From contig NZ_FMZU01000001.1 of NCBI RefSeq assembly GCF_900101545.1, positions 372,001 through 436,000 on the forward strand: a DNA stretch of 64,000 nucleotides, in the 5' to 3' direction. Positions 40,703-52,481 of the stretch are shown one piece after another; within the stretch, counting starts at the first letter, position 1, and every line of letters starts with the position of its first letter. The notes under the pieces are model-generated. The model had not been told where the DNA came from. It saw only the letters and a program-made list of their open reading frames with translations, and ran no database searches. This DNA is from Variovorax sp. CF079. Lineage in GTDB: Bacteria; Pseudomonadota; Gammaproteobacteria; Burkholderiales; Burkholderiaceae_C. The position numbers and the translations under genes are program-made.

Positions 40703-40975
40703 ATGAGAAAGTCCGTCCTGCTCGCCTCGCTGATCGCCGCTGCTGCATTGACTGCTTGCGGCAAGAAGCAGGAATCCGCGCCGGCCGTCGTCACCCCGCC
40801 GCCTGCCTCCGTCACGCCGGCACCCGCACCTCCGCCTCCACCGGCAGCAGCACCTGCTGCGCCCGATACGTCGGCCACGACGCCTGCACCGTCGCCCGGC
40901 TCGCAGTCGGCACTCGATGCGGCCAATGCCGCCACCGAAGCGGCCAAGAAGAAAGAGGAAGCACCCAAGCAGTAA
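40703..40975 (+). CDS. Pro/Ala-rich small lipoprotein
   Basis: A 90-residue lipoprotein: lipobox LTAC, then a low-complexity stretch rich in Pro, Ala and Ser, and a lysine/glutamate-rich helix at the end. The composition suggests an extended periplasmic linker or peptidoglycan-associated tether. AAGGAG lies nine bases before the ATG. Followed by a strong terminator. Confidence 0.7.
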   Translation: MRKSVLLASLIAAAALTACGKKQESAPAVVTPPPASVTPAPAPPPPPAAAPAAPDTSATTPAPSPGSQSALDAANAATEAAKKKEEAPKQ

Positions 40976-40994
40976 GGCTGCAGCACAGATGCTC

Positions 40995-41020
40995 AAAGGC
41001 CGCCTTCGGGCGGCCTTTTT
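40995..41020 (+). terminator. Rho-independent terminator
   Basis: GGCCGCC and GGCGGCC pair across a TTCG tetraloop, followed by T5. Read leftward it also follows the MBL hydrolase gene. Confidence 0.88.
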
Positions 41021-41026
41021 CATTGC

Positions 41027-41803
41027 CTAGAGATCGAGCCAGGGCGAGCCCTCTGCGGCGTTCGCCGTCAGCATCTCGTCCTCGCCGGCGCCGAGTGCCT
41101 CGGCCATCGCGCGCCGCACGATCTCGGGCCGGTTGTTCTGTTCGCTGAGGTGGGCTGCCAGCACGTGGCGCAGTCCGCCGTGATGCACGGCACGCGCAAT
41201 GGCCGCCGCGGCGGCGTTGGACAAGTGGCCGTAGTTGCCGCCGACGCGCAGCTTCAGGAAGGGCGGATAGGCCGAGCCGGCCAGCATGTCGCTGTCGTGA
41301 TTGAACTCGATCAGCAGCGCGTCGAGCCCCATCAAGCGGGCCAGCACGTGCGGTGTCGCGTGCCCGAGGTCGGTCAGCACGCCGAGGCTGCGTGCGCCAT
41401 CGGTGCAGCGCAGCTGCAGCGGCTCACGGGCATCGTGCGGAACGGTGAAGGGCTGGACCACGATGTCGCCGACTTCGATGTCAGCGCCGTCGCGCGCCAG
41501 ACCCAGGCGGCCTTCGAAATCGCGCCCGCCGGTGGCGAGCCAGGTGCCCTCGCTCATCCAGACCTGCAGCCGCTCGCGGCGCGACAGCGCGTGTGCGCAG
41601 CCGATGTGGTCGCCATGCTCGTGCGTGACGAAGACCGCGTCGATGTCGCAGGCCGCGAGGCCTGCGCGTGCCAGCCGCGCGTCGAGCTGCCGCAGCCCGA
41701 AGCCGCAGTCGATCAGGAGCCTCGATGTGCGGCCGCCGCTCGTCGCCTCGACCAGCGTGGCATTGCCCGTGCTGCCGCTGCCCAGACTGCGGAAGCGCAG
41801 CAT
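41027..41803 (-). CDS. MBL-fold metallohydrolase (YycJ/WalJ-like)
   Basis: A 258-residue metallo-beta-lactamase fold protein. The zinc site HxHxDH is present (THEHGDHIG) with further His in FTVPHDA, DLGHAT and GHLSNAA. The N-terminal SLGSGSTGNATLVE and C-terminal AAHLSEQNN are typical of the YycJ/WalJ group, implicated in DNA-end or cyclic-nucleotide metabolism. It ends the leftward dapA-bamC operon, ten bases after bamC. Confidence 0.82.
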   Translation of the reverse strand: MLRFRSLGSGSTGNATLVEATSGGRTSRLLIDCGFGLRQLDARLARAGLAACDIDAVFVTHEHGDHIGCAHALSRRERLQVWMSEGTWLATGGRDFEGRLGLARDGADIEVGDIVVQPFTVPHDAREPLQLRCTDGARSLGVLTDLGHATPHVLARLMGLDALLIEFNHDSDMLAGSAYPPFLKLRVGGNYGHLSNAAAAAIARAVHHGGLRHVLAAHLSEQNNRPEIVRRAMAEALGAGEDEMLTANAAEGSPWLDL

Positions 41804-41813
41804 TCGAGAAGAC

Positions 41814-42893
41814 CTACTTCAGGTCGTCCGCGATGACCTGCACGATGCGTTGTGCATTCGCCGAGGTTTCGGGCGCGCCGCTTTCGTTGAGTACCGCCAC
41901 CGTGCTGGCATCGCCCTGGCCCTTGACCATGATGCGGTACTTGAGCGGCGCCTCGGCCTTGCCCGAGCTGCTGAACAGCTTGCCGAAGAAGCCGGGCTCC
42001 TTCTTGTCCGGGTTGGGCGCCACGTAGCGCACGAAGTAGGTGCCGGCGCTGCGGTCGCGGTCTTCGACCGTGAAGCCGGTGCGGTCCAGCGCGAGGCCGA
42101 CTCGGCGCCATGCCCGCTCGAAGTTCTCGTTGATCTGCACCACCGGCTGGCCACCGACGTTGGCGACGCTGGCGGTGCGCGCGGGTGCGCTGGTCGCGGC
42201 GAGCAGCTTCGACTGCTCCTGCGAAACGCCCAGCTTCACCATCAGGCGGCGCAGGAATTCGGTTTCGAGCTCGGGGTCGGTGGCGCGCGGCTGCCAGACC
42301 GTCTGGTCCTTGCGCGCGGTGTTGTAGACCTCTTCCATGCCGCGGTGGCTCACGAAGATCTCGGTGCCGTTGGGCGTGCGCTCGAGGCGGGTGCGGAAGC
42401 GATCGAGTTCGCCGGTGGAATAGACCGAATCGACCAGCTTGCCGAGCGTGCCGCGGATGACGTCCTGCGGCAGCTTGGCACGGTTCTCGGCCCAGTCGGT
42501 CTCCATGATGCCGAGGTTGCGCTGATCGGTGGTGAGCAGGAAGCCGTTCTCCTGCCAGAAGTCGCGCACCGGCTCCCAGAGCTGGTCGGGCGAGCGGTTG
42601 ACGACGATCCAGCGCTGCGAACCCGAGCGCTCCATGCGAACGTCGCCGATGTTGCCGACGGCCGTCGGGATGCTGGGCGCGTTGGCAATGCCGGCCTGGT
42701 AGCCGCTGGCCGTCACCGCGCCGCCGGGCACCGCGTAGCGGTTCTCGCGCGAGAGCTGCGTGAGATCGGGCGGCACTTCGAGCGTGGGTGCCTTGCCGGC
42801 GCTCTTGTAATCGATCTTGTCGCTCTCGAGGACCGAGCAGGCGGCGAGGCTGGCGATCAGGGCCAGCAGTGCGAATCGCGAAATGGTTTTCAA
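41814..42893 (-). CDS. bamC: Outer-membrane assembly lipoprotein BamC
   Basis: BamC is a lipoprotein of the BAM complex that inserts beta-barrel proteins into the outer membrane. The 359-residue protein has lipobox LAAC, an unstructured N-terminal stretch with ESDKIDYKSAGK and PPDLTQ, and two helix-grip domains. It follows dapA by 115 bases, as in many proteobacteria. Confidence 0.9.
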   Translation of the reverse strand: MKTISRFALLALIASLAACSVLESDKIDYKSAGKAPTLEVPPDLTQLSRENRYAVPGGAVTASGYQAGIANAPSIPTAVGNIGDVRMERSGSQRWIVVNRSPDQLWEPVRDFWQENGFLLTTDQRNLGIMETDWAENRAKLPQDVIRGTLGKLVDSVYSTGELDRFRTRLERTPNGTEIFVSHRGMEEVYNTARKDQTVWQPRATDPELETEFLRRLMVKLGVSQEQSKLLAATSAPARTASVANVGGQPVVQINENFERAWRRVGLALDRTGFTVEDRDRSAGTYFVRYVAPNPDKKEPGFFGKLFSSSGKAEAPLKYRIMVKGQGDASTVAVLNESGAPETSANAQRIVQVIADDLK

Positions 42894-43008
42894 CGTCGTC
42901 TTCCTTGTGGAATGTTTAGCTCAATCGATGGGCAGCAGCGTCCCGCTGTGTCAGAGCGCCGGCTGCGCAAAAGGTTGCCGGCGTTCGCGAAGGGCGGTGC
43001 GGATGGAA

Positions 43009-43899
43009 TCAGTCCTTGAGCAAGCCGCTGGCGCGCAGCGCGGACTCGACCACCGGACGGCTCGCTTCGGCGAGCTCGGTGAGCGGCAGGCGCAGTGCAC
43101 CGCCGCACAGGCCGAGCCGGGCCATGGCCCACTTGACCGGGATCGGATTCGGTTCGACGAACAGATGGCGATGCAGCGGCATCAGCTCGAACTGGATCTG
43201 CATCGCGCGCCGGGTGTCGCCGGCGATCGCGGCCATGCAAAGCTCGTGCATCTTGCGCGGCGCCACGTTGGCCGTGACGCTGATGTTGCCCTGGCCGCCG
43301 CACAGCATCAGCGCGACGGCGGTCGGATCGTCGCCCGAATAGACCGCGAAATTCTTCGGCAGATCGCGGATCAGCCACTGCGCGCGTTCGATGTTGCCGG
43401 TGGCTTCCTTGATGCCGACGATGCCGGGCACCTGCGCCAGGCGCAGCACGGTGTCGTGCGCTATATCGGCCACCGTGCGGCCGGGCACGTTGTAGAGCAC
43501 GATGGGCAGATCGCCCACGGCCTCGGCGATCGCCTTGAAGTGCAGGTACTGGCCTTCCTGCGTCGGCTTGTTGTAGTAGGGCACCACCTGCAATTGCGAG
43601 TCGGCGCCCACGCCCTTGGCGAACCTGGCGAGTTCGATCGCTTCCTTGGTGGAATTGGCGCCGCAGCCGGCCATCACGGGAACGCGGCCCTTGGCCTGTT
43701 CGACCGCGACGCGGATGATCTCGCAATGCTCCTCGACGTCGACCGTCGGCGACTCGCCGGTGGTGCCGACCACGCCGAGGCAATCGGTGCCTTCGTCGAT
43801 GTGCCAGTCGATCAGCCGGCGCAGGGCGGGATAGTCGACACTGCCGTCGTCATGCATCGGCGTGACGAGCGCGACGATGCTGCCTGTCAGTTGCTCCAA
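43009..43899 (-). CDS. dapA: 4-hydroxy-tetrahydrodipicolinate synthase
   Basis: DapA makes the first committed intermediate of lysine and meso-diaminopimelate. The TIM barrel shows GTTGESPTV, the Schiff-base lysine in GIKEATGN and the tyrosine in [10 protein letters not shown] choose a TTG start (296 residues, starting [15 protein letters not shown]), because it aligns with other DapA and has AGAGA upstream; an ATG 12 codons upstream is an alternative. Confidence 0.94.
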   Translation of the reverse strand: MEQLTGSIVALVTPMHDDGSVDYPALRRLIDWHIDEGTDCLGVVGTTGESPTVDVEEHCEIIRVAVEQAKGRVPVMAGCGANSTKEAIELARFAKGVGADSQLQVVPYYNKPTQEGQYLHFKAIAEAVGDLPIVLYNVPGRTVADIAHDTVLRLAQVPGIVGIKEATGNIERAQWLIRDLPKNFAVYSGDDPTAVALMLCGGQGNISVTANVAPRKMHELCMAAIAGDTRRAMQIQFELMPLHRHLFVEPNPIPVKWAMARLGLCGGALRLPLTELAEASRPVVESALRASGLLKD

Positions 43900-43939
43900 G
43901 GGGGTCTCTTTTGTCGGTGGACGAAAAGCAGACATTCTA

Positions 43940-44467
43940 CTAACTGGCGGCGGGTCCTCGGAGCGGGTGGCGCGGCGGCGTTCCGGGCGAGTGGATGGCG
44001 GGCCGGACGGCCGCGATCCGCTGCATGAAGCGCTCCGGCTGTGCCAGGAAGCCATCCTCGTAAGCCACGACCCGCAGGCCCGCGCAGGCGCCGAGCAGTT
44101 CGCCCGGCTGCAGCAGGAAATCGGGCCGCGAGGGCTTGCCCACGGTCTCGTTGCCCGCGGCGAAGGTTTCGTAGAGCAGCACGCCGCCGGGCGCGACCGC
44201 GGCGACGATGTCGGGCAGGCGCGGCCGCCAGAGGTAGTTGGTGACGATCACCGCCCCGAATACCCGGCCGCCAAGGGGCCAGGGCCCGGACTCGATGTCG
44301 GCCAGCACAGCCTGCCCGAACTCGGCCGCCGAAGCGATGGCTTCCGGCGACCGGTCCACGCCCGTCACCGGATGCCCGCGCTCGGCGAACCAGCGCATGT
44401 GCCGCCCCGCGCCGCAGGCCACGTCGAGCACGGCGGCGCCGGGCGCCAGCAGGTGCGACCAGCGCAC
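43940..44467 (-). CDS. Class I SAM-dependent methyltransferase
   Basis: A protein of 175 residues with SAM motif [12 protein letters not shown] (about residues 13-23), [11 protein letters not shown] and [10 protein letters not shown]. The GTG start leaves only 12 residues before motif I, short for the family. A CTG at 44500 would add 11 residues ([11 protein letters not shown]) that look like family sequence and would overlap the preceding stop by CTGA. Substrate unknown; stand-alone methyltransferase. Confidence 0.8.
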   Translation of the reverse strand: MRWSHLLAPGAAVLDVACGAGRHMRWFAERGHPVTGVDRSPEAIASAAEFGQAVLADIESGPWPLGGRVFGAVIVTNYLWRPRLPDIVAAVAPGGVLLYETFAAGNETVGKPSRPDFLLQPGELLGACAGLRVVAYEDGFLAQPERFMQRIAAVRPAIHSPGTPPRHPLRGPAAS

Positions 44468-44496
44468 GATCCAGGGGGAGGGCGGGAGGTCGTGGC

Positions 44497-44637
44497 TCAG
44501 AAGCAGGCCCAGATCTGGTCCACCAGCGTCACGAGGAAGCCGGGGCGCGTGTAAAGCGCGAACACGCCCAGCAGCGCCAGCACCGCCGCGCCCAGCCAGC
44601 CGGCTTGCACGAGGTGATGGCGTGTGTTGGGGCGCAT
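44497..44637 (-). CDS. Tiny membrane protein
   Basis: A 46-residue protein with a single hydrophobic span (GWLGAAVLALLGVFALYT) and conserved-looking VTLVDQIWACF tail. It lies directly downstream of the MFS gene and overlaps the possible start of the methyltransferase. Short, but the tail is coherent; I judge it probably real. Confidence 0.5.
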   Translation of the reverse strand: MRPNTRHHLVQAGWLGAAVLALLGVFALYTRPGFLVTLVDQIWACF

Positions 44638-44648
44638 GGCGAAGGATC

Positions 44649-45866
44649 TCAGGCCGGCTGCGGAACCGGGCGCGCGATCGCGCCTTCCTTGACCGGCAGG
44701 TTGACCAGCGCCGCGAACACGCCGAGCGCGATTGCGAGGTACCAGACGATGTCGTAGCTGCCGGTGCTGTCGTAGAGATAGCCGCCGAGCCAGACGCCGA
44801 GGAAGGAGCCGACCTGGTGGCTCAGGAACACGAAGCCGCCCAGCATCGACAGGTGCGCCACGCCGAAGATCTGGGCCACGATGCCGCTGGTCAGCGGCAC
44901 GGTCGACAACCACAGGAAGCCCATCACGCTCGCGAACACGTACACCGTGAGCGGCGTGATCGGCGTCAGCAGGAAGATCGCGATCGCCGCCGCACGGCTG
45001 AAGTAGATGGCGGCCAGCAGCTTGCGCTTGGCCAGCCGGGCCCCGAGCGAGCCTGCGACGTAGGTGCCGAAGACATTGAACAGGCCGACCAGCGCCAGCG
45101 CATAGCTCGCCACCTCGGGCGACAGCCCCTTGTCGCGCAGGTAGCTCGGCATGTGCACGCCGACGAACGCCAACTGGAAGCCGCAGACGAAATAGCCCGC
45201 CATCAGCAGCACGAAGCTCTGGTACTTGAAGGCCTCGTGCACCGCCTGCAGGATGGTCTGGTCGCGGTGCGCGACGGCTGCGTGGCCGACACGCGGCTCG
45301 CGCAGGCCGAAAGCGAGCGGCACGATCAGGAGCACCATGAGCGCCAGCACCAGCAGGGCCGTGTGCCAGCCGAAGCCCGCGATCAGGTGGCCCTCGACCG
45401 GCACCATGAGGAACTGCCCGAAGGAGCCGGCCGCGGCGGCCACCCCCATGGCCCAGGAGCGCCGCTCCACCGGAATCTGGCGGCCGATCACGCCGTAGAT
45501 CACGGCGTAGGTGGTGCCAGCCTGCGCGGCGCCGATCAGCACGCCGGCCGTCAGCGCGAAGAGCAGCGGCGTGGGCGAGAGCGCCATGCCCGCGAGGCCC
45601 AGGGCGTAGAACACCGCGCCCATCACCAGCACGCGAAAGGCGCCCAGCTTGTCGGCCAGCATGCCGGCGAAGACGCCGATGACGCCCCAGGACAGGTTCT
45701 GGATCGCGATCGCGAGCGAGAAGCCTTGGCGCGACCAGCCCTGTTCCTGCGTGATCGGCTGCAGCCAGAGGCCGAAGCCGTGGCGGATGCCCATGGAGAG
45801 GGTGACGATCATGGCGCCGCAAAACAGGACTTGCTTGAGCGACAGCGGCTTGAGGGTGGAATTCAT
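44649..45866 (-). CDS. MFS transporter (OFA-like)
   Basis: A 405-residue membrane protein with 12 hydrophobic segments. The loop motif is GMLADKLGAFRVLV, and the N-terminus (SMGIRHGFGLWLQPITQE) is typical of the oxalate/formate-antiporter-like branch. Substrate is unknown. ATG 45866 lies seven bases after a TACATT on this strand, suggesting a leaderless transcript. Promoter DNA is shared with parE. Confidence 0.83.
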   Translation of the reverse strand: MNSTLKPLSLKQVLFCGAMIVTLSMGIRHGFGLWLQPITQEQGWSRQGFSLAIAIQNLSWGVIGVFAGMLADKLGAFRVLVMGAVFYALGLAGMALSPTPLLFALTAGVLIGAAQAGTTYAVIYGVIGRQIPVERRSWAMGVAAAAGSFGQFLMVPVEGHLIAGFGWHTALLVLALMVLLIVPLAFGLREPRVGHAAVAHRDQTILQAVHEAFKYQSFVLLMAGYFVCGFQLAFVGVHMPSYLRDKGLSPEVASYALALVGLFNVFGTYVAGSLGARLAKRKLLAAIYFSRAAAIAIFLLTPITPLTVYVFASVMGFLWLSTVPLTSGIVAQIFGVAHLSMLGGFVFLSHQVGSFLGVWLGGYLYDSTGSYDIVWYLAIALGVFAALVNLPVKEGAIARPVPQPA

Positions 45867-45873
45867 TCCAGGC

Positions 45874-45879
45874 AATGTA
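45874..45879 (-). promoter_or_regulatory. -10 element of the MFS gene
   Basis: On the minus strand it reads TACATT, seven bases before the MFS ATG. Confidence 0.45.
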
Positions 45880-45970
45880 TCCAAAGCCGGAGCAGCCGCA
45901 TGGCACGGCGGCGACGGGGATTGTTGATATTTTCGGGCCGCGCTGATGCGGCGGCGGCATCAGAGGGCTT

Positions 45971-45986
45971 CTGTATGTCCATACAG
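45971..45986. promoter_or_regulatory. LexA-type SOS box upstream of parE
   Basis: CTGTATGTCCATACAG is a perfect palindrome with seven-base arms and fits the CTGT-N8-ACAG LexA consensus. It overlaps the expected -35 position for the TACAAT at 46007-46012. Confidence 0.65.
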
Positions 45987-46006
45987 GGTTTTCGCCGGGC
46001 CACGCA

Positions 46007-46012
46007 TACAAT
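46007..46012 (+). promoter_or_regulatory. -10 element of parE
   Basis: TACAAT lies eight bases before the parE ATG, with no ribosome site between, so the transcript is probably leaderless. Confidence 0.6.
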
Positions 46013-46020
46013 CCGCCCCC

Positions 46021-47997
<1,977 letters not shown>

Positions 47998-48045
47998 GCG
48001 CGTGACGCAGTAGGCGTTCGCGCCGAAAATGCGTCTCTGACCCCC

Positions 48046-48924
48046 ATGCGCACCCTTGGCCGTTTCCTCCCATTGCTGCTGGCCCTGCTGCTGTCGATGA
48101 CGCAGCCGCTCGCGCACGCGGCCGACATCTTTGGCTACGTCGACGAGCGGGGCGTCGCGCATTTCGCGCCCGAAAAGCTCGACGAGCGCTACCAGCTGTT
48201 CTTCCGCGGCGGCCAGAGCTTCGACACGGCGGACGGCATCGGTCCGCTTTTGCGCGGACGCGCCGGCAAGGTCGACGGCAAGGTGCCGCGCGCCTCGCAG
48301 ACCCTGCTCGCGCTGTTCGAGGCCTCGCCCAGCTACAAGCCCGCGCAGGGAGCGTTGCGCGAAGCCGCCAGGCGCCATGCGATCGACTACGAACTGCTGC
48401 AGGCCCTGATCGCCACCGAGTCGGGCTTCGATGCGCAGGCCGTGTCGCCCAAGGGCGCGCTCGGCCTCATGCAATTGATGCCGGCCACCGCGCAGCGCTA
48501 CGGCGTGCAGGCCGACAAGCGCGGCTCGCTCGAGAAGAAGCTGTTCGACCCGCGCATCAACATCGCTGCCGGCTCGCGCTACCTGAGCGACCTGATCGAG
48601 ATGTTCCCCGGCGACATCGAGCTCGCGCTTGCGGCCTACAACGCGGGCGAGGGCGCGGTGCAGCGCGCCGGCAACAAGATACCGAACTACCGCGAGACAC
48701 AGAACTACGTGAAAACGGTGCTGCAGCTCTACGCCTATCTCAAGCCTTCGGCGGCCGCAGGCCGCGGCGGCAAGGCGCCGGGGCGCGTGCGCATGGAACT
48801 TGCGCCGCCGCGCGGCGGTGCGCTGGGCCGCGGCAACATGCCGCCGGATTCGCGGGGCGTGCCCGCGATGCCTTCGCTGCCCGAGCCGCCGCAGGGGCTG
48901 CGGCTCGATCCCGCCCTGTCCTGA
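48046..48924 (+). CDS. Lytic transglycosylase (SLT domain)
   Basis: A 292-residue periplasmic lytic transglycosylase that cleaves peptidoglycan to 1,6-anhydromuropeptides. The signal peptide ends AHAA; the catalytic Glu is in ALIATESGFD; GLMQLMPATAQRYG, AAYNAGEGAV and NYRETQNYV are classical SLT motifs (domain about 105-230). An N-terminal DUF4124-like strand (IFGYVDERGVAHF) and a Pro/Arg-rich tail flank it. Confidence 0.9.
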   Translation: MRTLGRFLPLLLALLLSMTQPLAHAADIFGYVDERGVAHFAPEKLDERYQLFFRGGQSFDTADGIGPLLRGRAGKVDGKVPRASQTLLALFEASPSYKPAQGALREAARRHAIDYELLQALIATESGFDAQAVSPKGALGLMQLMPATAQRYGVQADKRGSLEKKLFDPRINIAAGSRYLSDLIEMFPGDIELALAAYNAGEGAVQRAGNKIPNYRETQNYVKTVLQLYAYLKPSAAAGRGGKAPGRVRMELAPPRGGALGRGNMPPDSRGVPAMPSLPEPPQGLRLDPALS

Positions 48925-48930
48925 AGCTCG

Positions 48931-50037
48931 ATGCAGCGCCGAAACTTCGTTCTCGCCACCGCGCTGGCCGCCACGACCGGTGCGGCGCGCGCGCAGCACC
49001 ATCTGCCCGTGGCCCCGTCCTCGGCCGAACCCTACGCCAGGCTGCAGGGCGGCGTGCCGCACCACATGACGCCGGAGCAAGAGGCACAGCGCGTCACCGA
49101 CAGCCCGGCGCCGGCCGGCGCGCCGGGCCGCTGGGTGCCGCGCGCGGCCCTGCCGATCCCGCGCAGCGAGATGGCCTGGGCCACGGCCGCGCAAGGCCGC
49201 ATGCACGTGGTCGGGGGCTACGGCGAAGGCGCGGTCAACCGCGACTACCACCACATCTACGATCCGGCCGCCGACCGCTGGCTCGACGGCGCGCCGCTGC
49301 CGCGCGGCGCCAACCACGTCGCGGTGGCGGCCGAGGGCGGGCGCGTCTATGCCCTCGGGGGCTTCGTCGAGCAGAACCGGAGCTCGGACGCCAACGCCTA
49401 CGTCTATGAGATCGCGGCCAACCGCTGGACCGCCATCGCGCCGCTGCCGCGCCCGCGAGGCGCCGCGGCCGCTGTGGTGCAGGGTGGCGCCATCCACCTG
49501 ATCGGCGGCGCGTCCGAGCCCGCGGCCGAACGCGCCAGCGTGGGCTGGCACGAGGTCTACGACCCCCAGGCCGACCGCTGGTCCTCGCGCAAACCGCTGC
49601 CCGGCGCGCGCGACCATGTGGGCTGCATTGCGCACAACGGCCAGATCCACGTGATCGGCGGGCGCTTCAACACCTTCGAATACAACACCGAACTGCACCA
49701 CGTCTACCTGCCGGCGCGCGACACCTGGGAGTTGCGCGCGCCGCTGCCCACCGCGCGCTCGGGCCATGGCCTGGTGGTCTATCGCGGCCGCCTCTATGCC
49801 ATGGGCGGCGAGGGCGGCTTCCTGGCCGGCGGCGTGCCGCGCCTGGCCAGGGTCTTCGGCCAGATGGAAAGCTACGATCCGGTGGCCGACAGCTGGCAGC
49901 GCCATGCGCCCATGCCCACGCCGCGCCATGCGGTGGGCGCGGCCGTGATCGGCGACTGGATCTACGTCGCGGGCGGCGGCGCGGTGCTGGGCGGCAGCGT
50001 GCAATCGGCGGTGCACGAGGCATTCACACTGGGCTGA
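48931..50037 (+). CDS. Kelch-repeat secreted protein
   Basis: A 368-residue protein with RRNFVL at the start of the signal (a Tat-like RRxFL) and about six kelch-type repeats of the pattern GRxHVxGG...YDPxxDRW, folding into a beta-propeller in the periplasm. Function is unknown; such propellers bind carbohydrates or act as lyases. It lies between slt and parC with short gaps, so it is read with parE. Confidence 0.82.
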   Translation: MQRRNFVLATALAATTGAARAQHHLPVAPSSAEPYARLQGGVPHHMTPEQEAQRVTDSPAPAGAPGRWVPRAALPIPRSEMAWATAAQGRMHVVGGYGEGAVNRDYHHIYDPAADRWLDGAPLPRGANHVAVAAEGGRVYALGGFVEQNRSSDANAYVYEIAANRWTAIAPLPRPRGAAAAVVQGGAIHLIGGASEPAAERASVGWHEVYDPQADRWSSRKPLPGARDHVGCIAHNGQIHVIGGRFNTFEYNTELHHVYLPARDTWELRAPLPTARSGHGLVVYRGRLYAMGGEGGFLAGGVPRLARVFGQMESYDPVADSWQRHAPMPTPRHAVGAAVIGDWIYVAGGGAVLGGSVQSAVHEAFTLG

Positions 50038-50088
50038 GCGCGCTCGCGCGCGACGGCCTGCAACTCTTTTTTCTTCTCTCTTTTCTTC

Positions 50089-52479
50089 ATGGACTCCCAA
50101 CCCCCGCTCGATCTCCTAGGCCCTGCCGACGAAGGCGACAACGCCCTCACGCTGGCCGACTACGCGCAGACCGCCTACCTCGAATACGCGCTCAGCGTGG
50201 TCAAGGGCCGCGCGCTGCCCGACGTCAGCGACGGCCAGAAGCCGGTGCAGCGGCGCATTCTTTATTCGATGTCGCGCATGGGCCTGGGCTTCGGCGGCGC
50301 CAACGGCACTGTCGGTGCCAAGCCGGTCAAGAGCGCGCGCGTGGTCGGCGACGTGCTGGGCCGCTTCCATCCGCACAGCGACCAGGCCGCCTACGACGCG
50401 CTGGTGCGCATGGCGCAGGATTTCTCGCAGCGCTATCCGCTGGTCGACGGCCAGGGCAACTTCGGCAGCCGCGACGGCGACGGCGCCGCGGCGATGCGCT
50501 ACACGGAGGCGCGGCTGGCGCGCATCACCAGCCTGCTGCTCGACGAGATCGACGAGGGCACGGTCGATTTCATCCCCAACTACGACGGCTCGACCGAGGA
50601 GCCGCGCCTGCTGCCCGCGCGGCTGCCCTTCACGCTGCTCAACGGCGCGAGCGGCATCGCGGTCGGCCTGGCCACCGAGATCCCGAGCCACAACCTGCGC
50701 GAGATCGCAGACGCCTGCGTGGCGCTGATCAAGTCGAACGGCAAGCTCAGCGAGGAAGAGCTGTTCGCGCTGGTGCCCGGCCCCGACTATCCGGGCGGCG
50801 CGCAGATCATCAGCGGCGCGGCCGACATCGCCGAGGCCTATCGCACCGGCCGCGGCTCGCTCAAGGTGCGCGCGCGCTGGAAGATCGAGGAGCTCGCACG
50901 CGGCCAGTGGCAGCTGGTGGTCAACGAGTTGCCGCCGGGCGTGAGTACGCAGAAGGTGCTGGAAGAGATCGAGGAGCTCACCAATCCCAAGATCCGTGCC
51001 GGCAAGAAGGCGCTCACGGCCGAGCAGACGCAGCTGAAGGCGGCCGTGCTCTCGGTGCTCGACGTGGTGCGCGACGAGTCGAGCAAGGATGCGGCCGTGC
51101 GCCTGGTGTTCGAGCCCAAGACCTCGCGCATCAGCCAGGAGGAGTTCATCACCACGCTGCTGGCGCAGACCTCGCTCGAAAGCTCCTCGCCGATCAATCT
51201 CACGATGGTCGGCATCGACGGCAAGCCGACGCAGAAGTCGCTGCGCCAGATGCTCAACGAGTGGATCGCCTTCCGCGAGATCACGGTCGAGAAGCGCTCG
51301 CGCCATCGCCTGGGCAAGGTGCAGGACCGCATCCACATCCTCGAAGGCCGGCAGCTGGTGCTGCTCAACATCGACGAGGTGATCGCGATCATCCGTGCGG
51401 CCGAGGATCCGAAAGCGGCGCTGATCGCGCGCTTCGATTTGAGCGAGCGGCAGGCCGAGGACATCCTCGAGATCCGCCTGCGCCAATTGGCGCGGCTGGA
51501 GGCCATCAAGATCGAGCAGGAGCTCAAGGGCCTGCGCGAGGAGCAGAAGAAGCTCGAGGACATCCTCGCGAGCCCGGCGGCGCTGCGCCGCCTGCTGGTG
51601 AAGGAGATCGAGCAGGACGCGAAGAGCTTCGAGGACCCGCGCCGCACGCTGATCCAGGCCGAGAAGCGCGCCGTCGCCGAAGTGCGCGTGGTCGACGAGC
51701 CGGTGACGGTGATCGTCTCTCAGAAGGGCTGGGTCCGCACGCAGAAGGGCTGGGCCAGCGAGCGCGCCGCGGGTGCGGCCGCACCCGAGTACAGCTTCAA
51801 GTCCGGCGATGCGCTCTACGGCGCCTTCGAGTGCCGTTCGGTCGACACCTTGCTGGTCTTCGGCACCGCCAAGGACAAGACCGTGCGCGTCTACACCGTG
51901 CCCGTGGCCTCGCTGCCGGGCGGGCGCGGCGACGGCCAGCCGGTCACGACGCTGATCGATCTCGACAGCGGCACGCACGTGGCGCACTACTTCGCGGGAC
52001 CGCCCGGGGCGGCGCTGCTGCTCGCCAACACGGGCGGCTACGGCTTCATCGCCTCGGTCGAGAACATGATGTCGCGCCAGCGCGGCGGCAAGGCCTTCGT
52101 CGACGTGGGCGAGGGCGAGCAGCTCACCCGGCCCTCGCTGGTCGGCGGCGCGAGCGGTGCCGAGCCGATGCCGCCGGCGACGCACGTGGCCTGCGCCTCG
52201 ACGGGCGGACGCATCCTGACCTTCGAGATCCTCGAGATGAAGGCGCTGCCCAAGGGCGGCCGCGGGCTCATGCTGATCGACCTCGACGCCAAGGACACGC
52301 TCGCCGGCGCCGCGGCCTACACGCGCAGCGTGAAGATCGAAGGTATCGGCCGCGGCGGCAAGGAACGCGAGGAGACGCTGGAGATCCGCACGCTCAACAA
52401 CGCTCGCGCCAGCCGCGCGCGCAAGGGCAAGGCGGCCGATCTCGGCTTCAAGCCGACGAGCATCGTGCGGGTGCTCTGA
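50089..52479 (+). CDS. parC: DNA topoisomerase IV subunit A
   Basis: ParC is the DNA-breaking subunit of topoisomerase IV. The 796-residue protein has the winged-helix/tower domain with catalytic Tyr138 in [10 protein letters not shown] and a C-terminal beta-pinwheel. The quinolone-determining region reads [11 protein letters not shown]: the normally conserved HPHGD has Ser for Gly, and Gln99 and Asp103 sit at the positions of E. coli Ser80 and Glu84. The ATG follows a 25-base pyrimidine tract without an SD. Confidence 0.95.
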   Translation: MDSQPPLDLLGPADEGDNALTLADYAQTAYLEYALSVVKGRALPDVSDGQKPVQRRILYSMSRMGLGFGGANGTVGAKPVKSARVVGDVLGRFHPHSDQAAYDALVRMAQDFSQRYPLVDGQGNFGSRDGDGAAAMRYTEARLARITSLLLDEIDEGTVDFIPNYDGSTEEPRLLPARLPFTLLNGASGIAVGLATEIPSHNLREIADACVALIKSNGKLSEEELFALVPGPDYPGGAQIISGAADIAEAYRTGRGSLKVRARWKIEELARGQWQLVVNELPPGVSTQKVLEEIEELTNPKIRAGKKALTAEQTQLKAAVLSVLDVVRDESSKDAAVRLVFEPKTSRISQEEFITTLLAQTSLESSSPINLTMVGIDGKPTQKSLRQMLNEWIAFREITVEKRSRHRLGKVQDRIHILEGRQLVLLNIDEVIAIIRAAEDPKAALIARFDLSERQAEDILEIRLRQLARLEAIKIEQELKGLREEQKKLEDILASPAALRRLLVKEIEQDAKSFEDPRRTLIQAEKRAVAEVRVVDEPVTVIVSQKGWVRTQKGWASERAAGAAAPEYSFKSGDALYGAFECRSVDTLLVFGTAKDKTVRVYTVPVASLPGGRGDGQPVTTLIDLDSGTHVAHYFAGPPGAALLLANTGGYGFIASVENMMSRQRGGKAFVDVGEGEQLTRPSLVGGASGAEPMPPATHVACASTGGRILTFEILEMKALPKGGRGLMLIDLDAKDTLAGAAAYTRSVKIEGIGRGGKEREETLEIRTLNNARASRARKGKAADLGFKPTSIVRVL

Positions 52480-52481
52480 GC

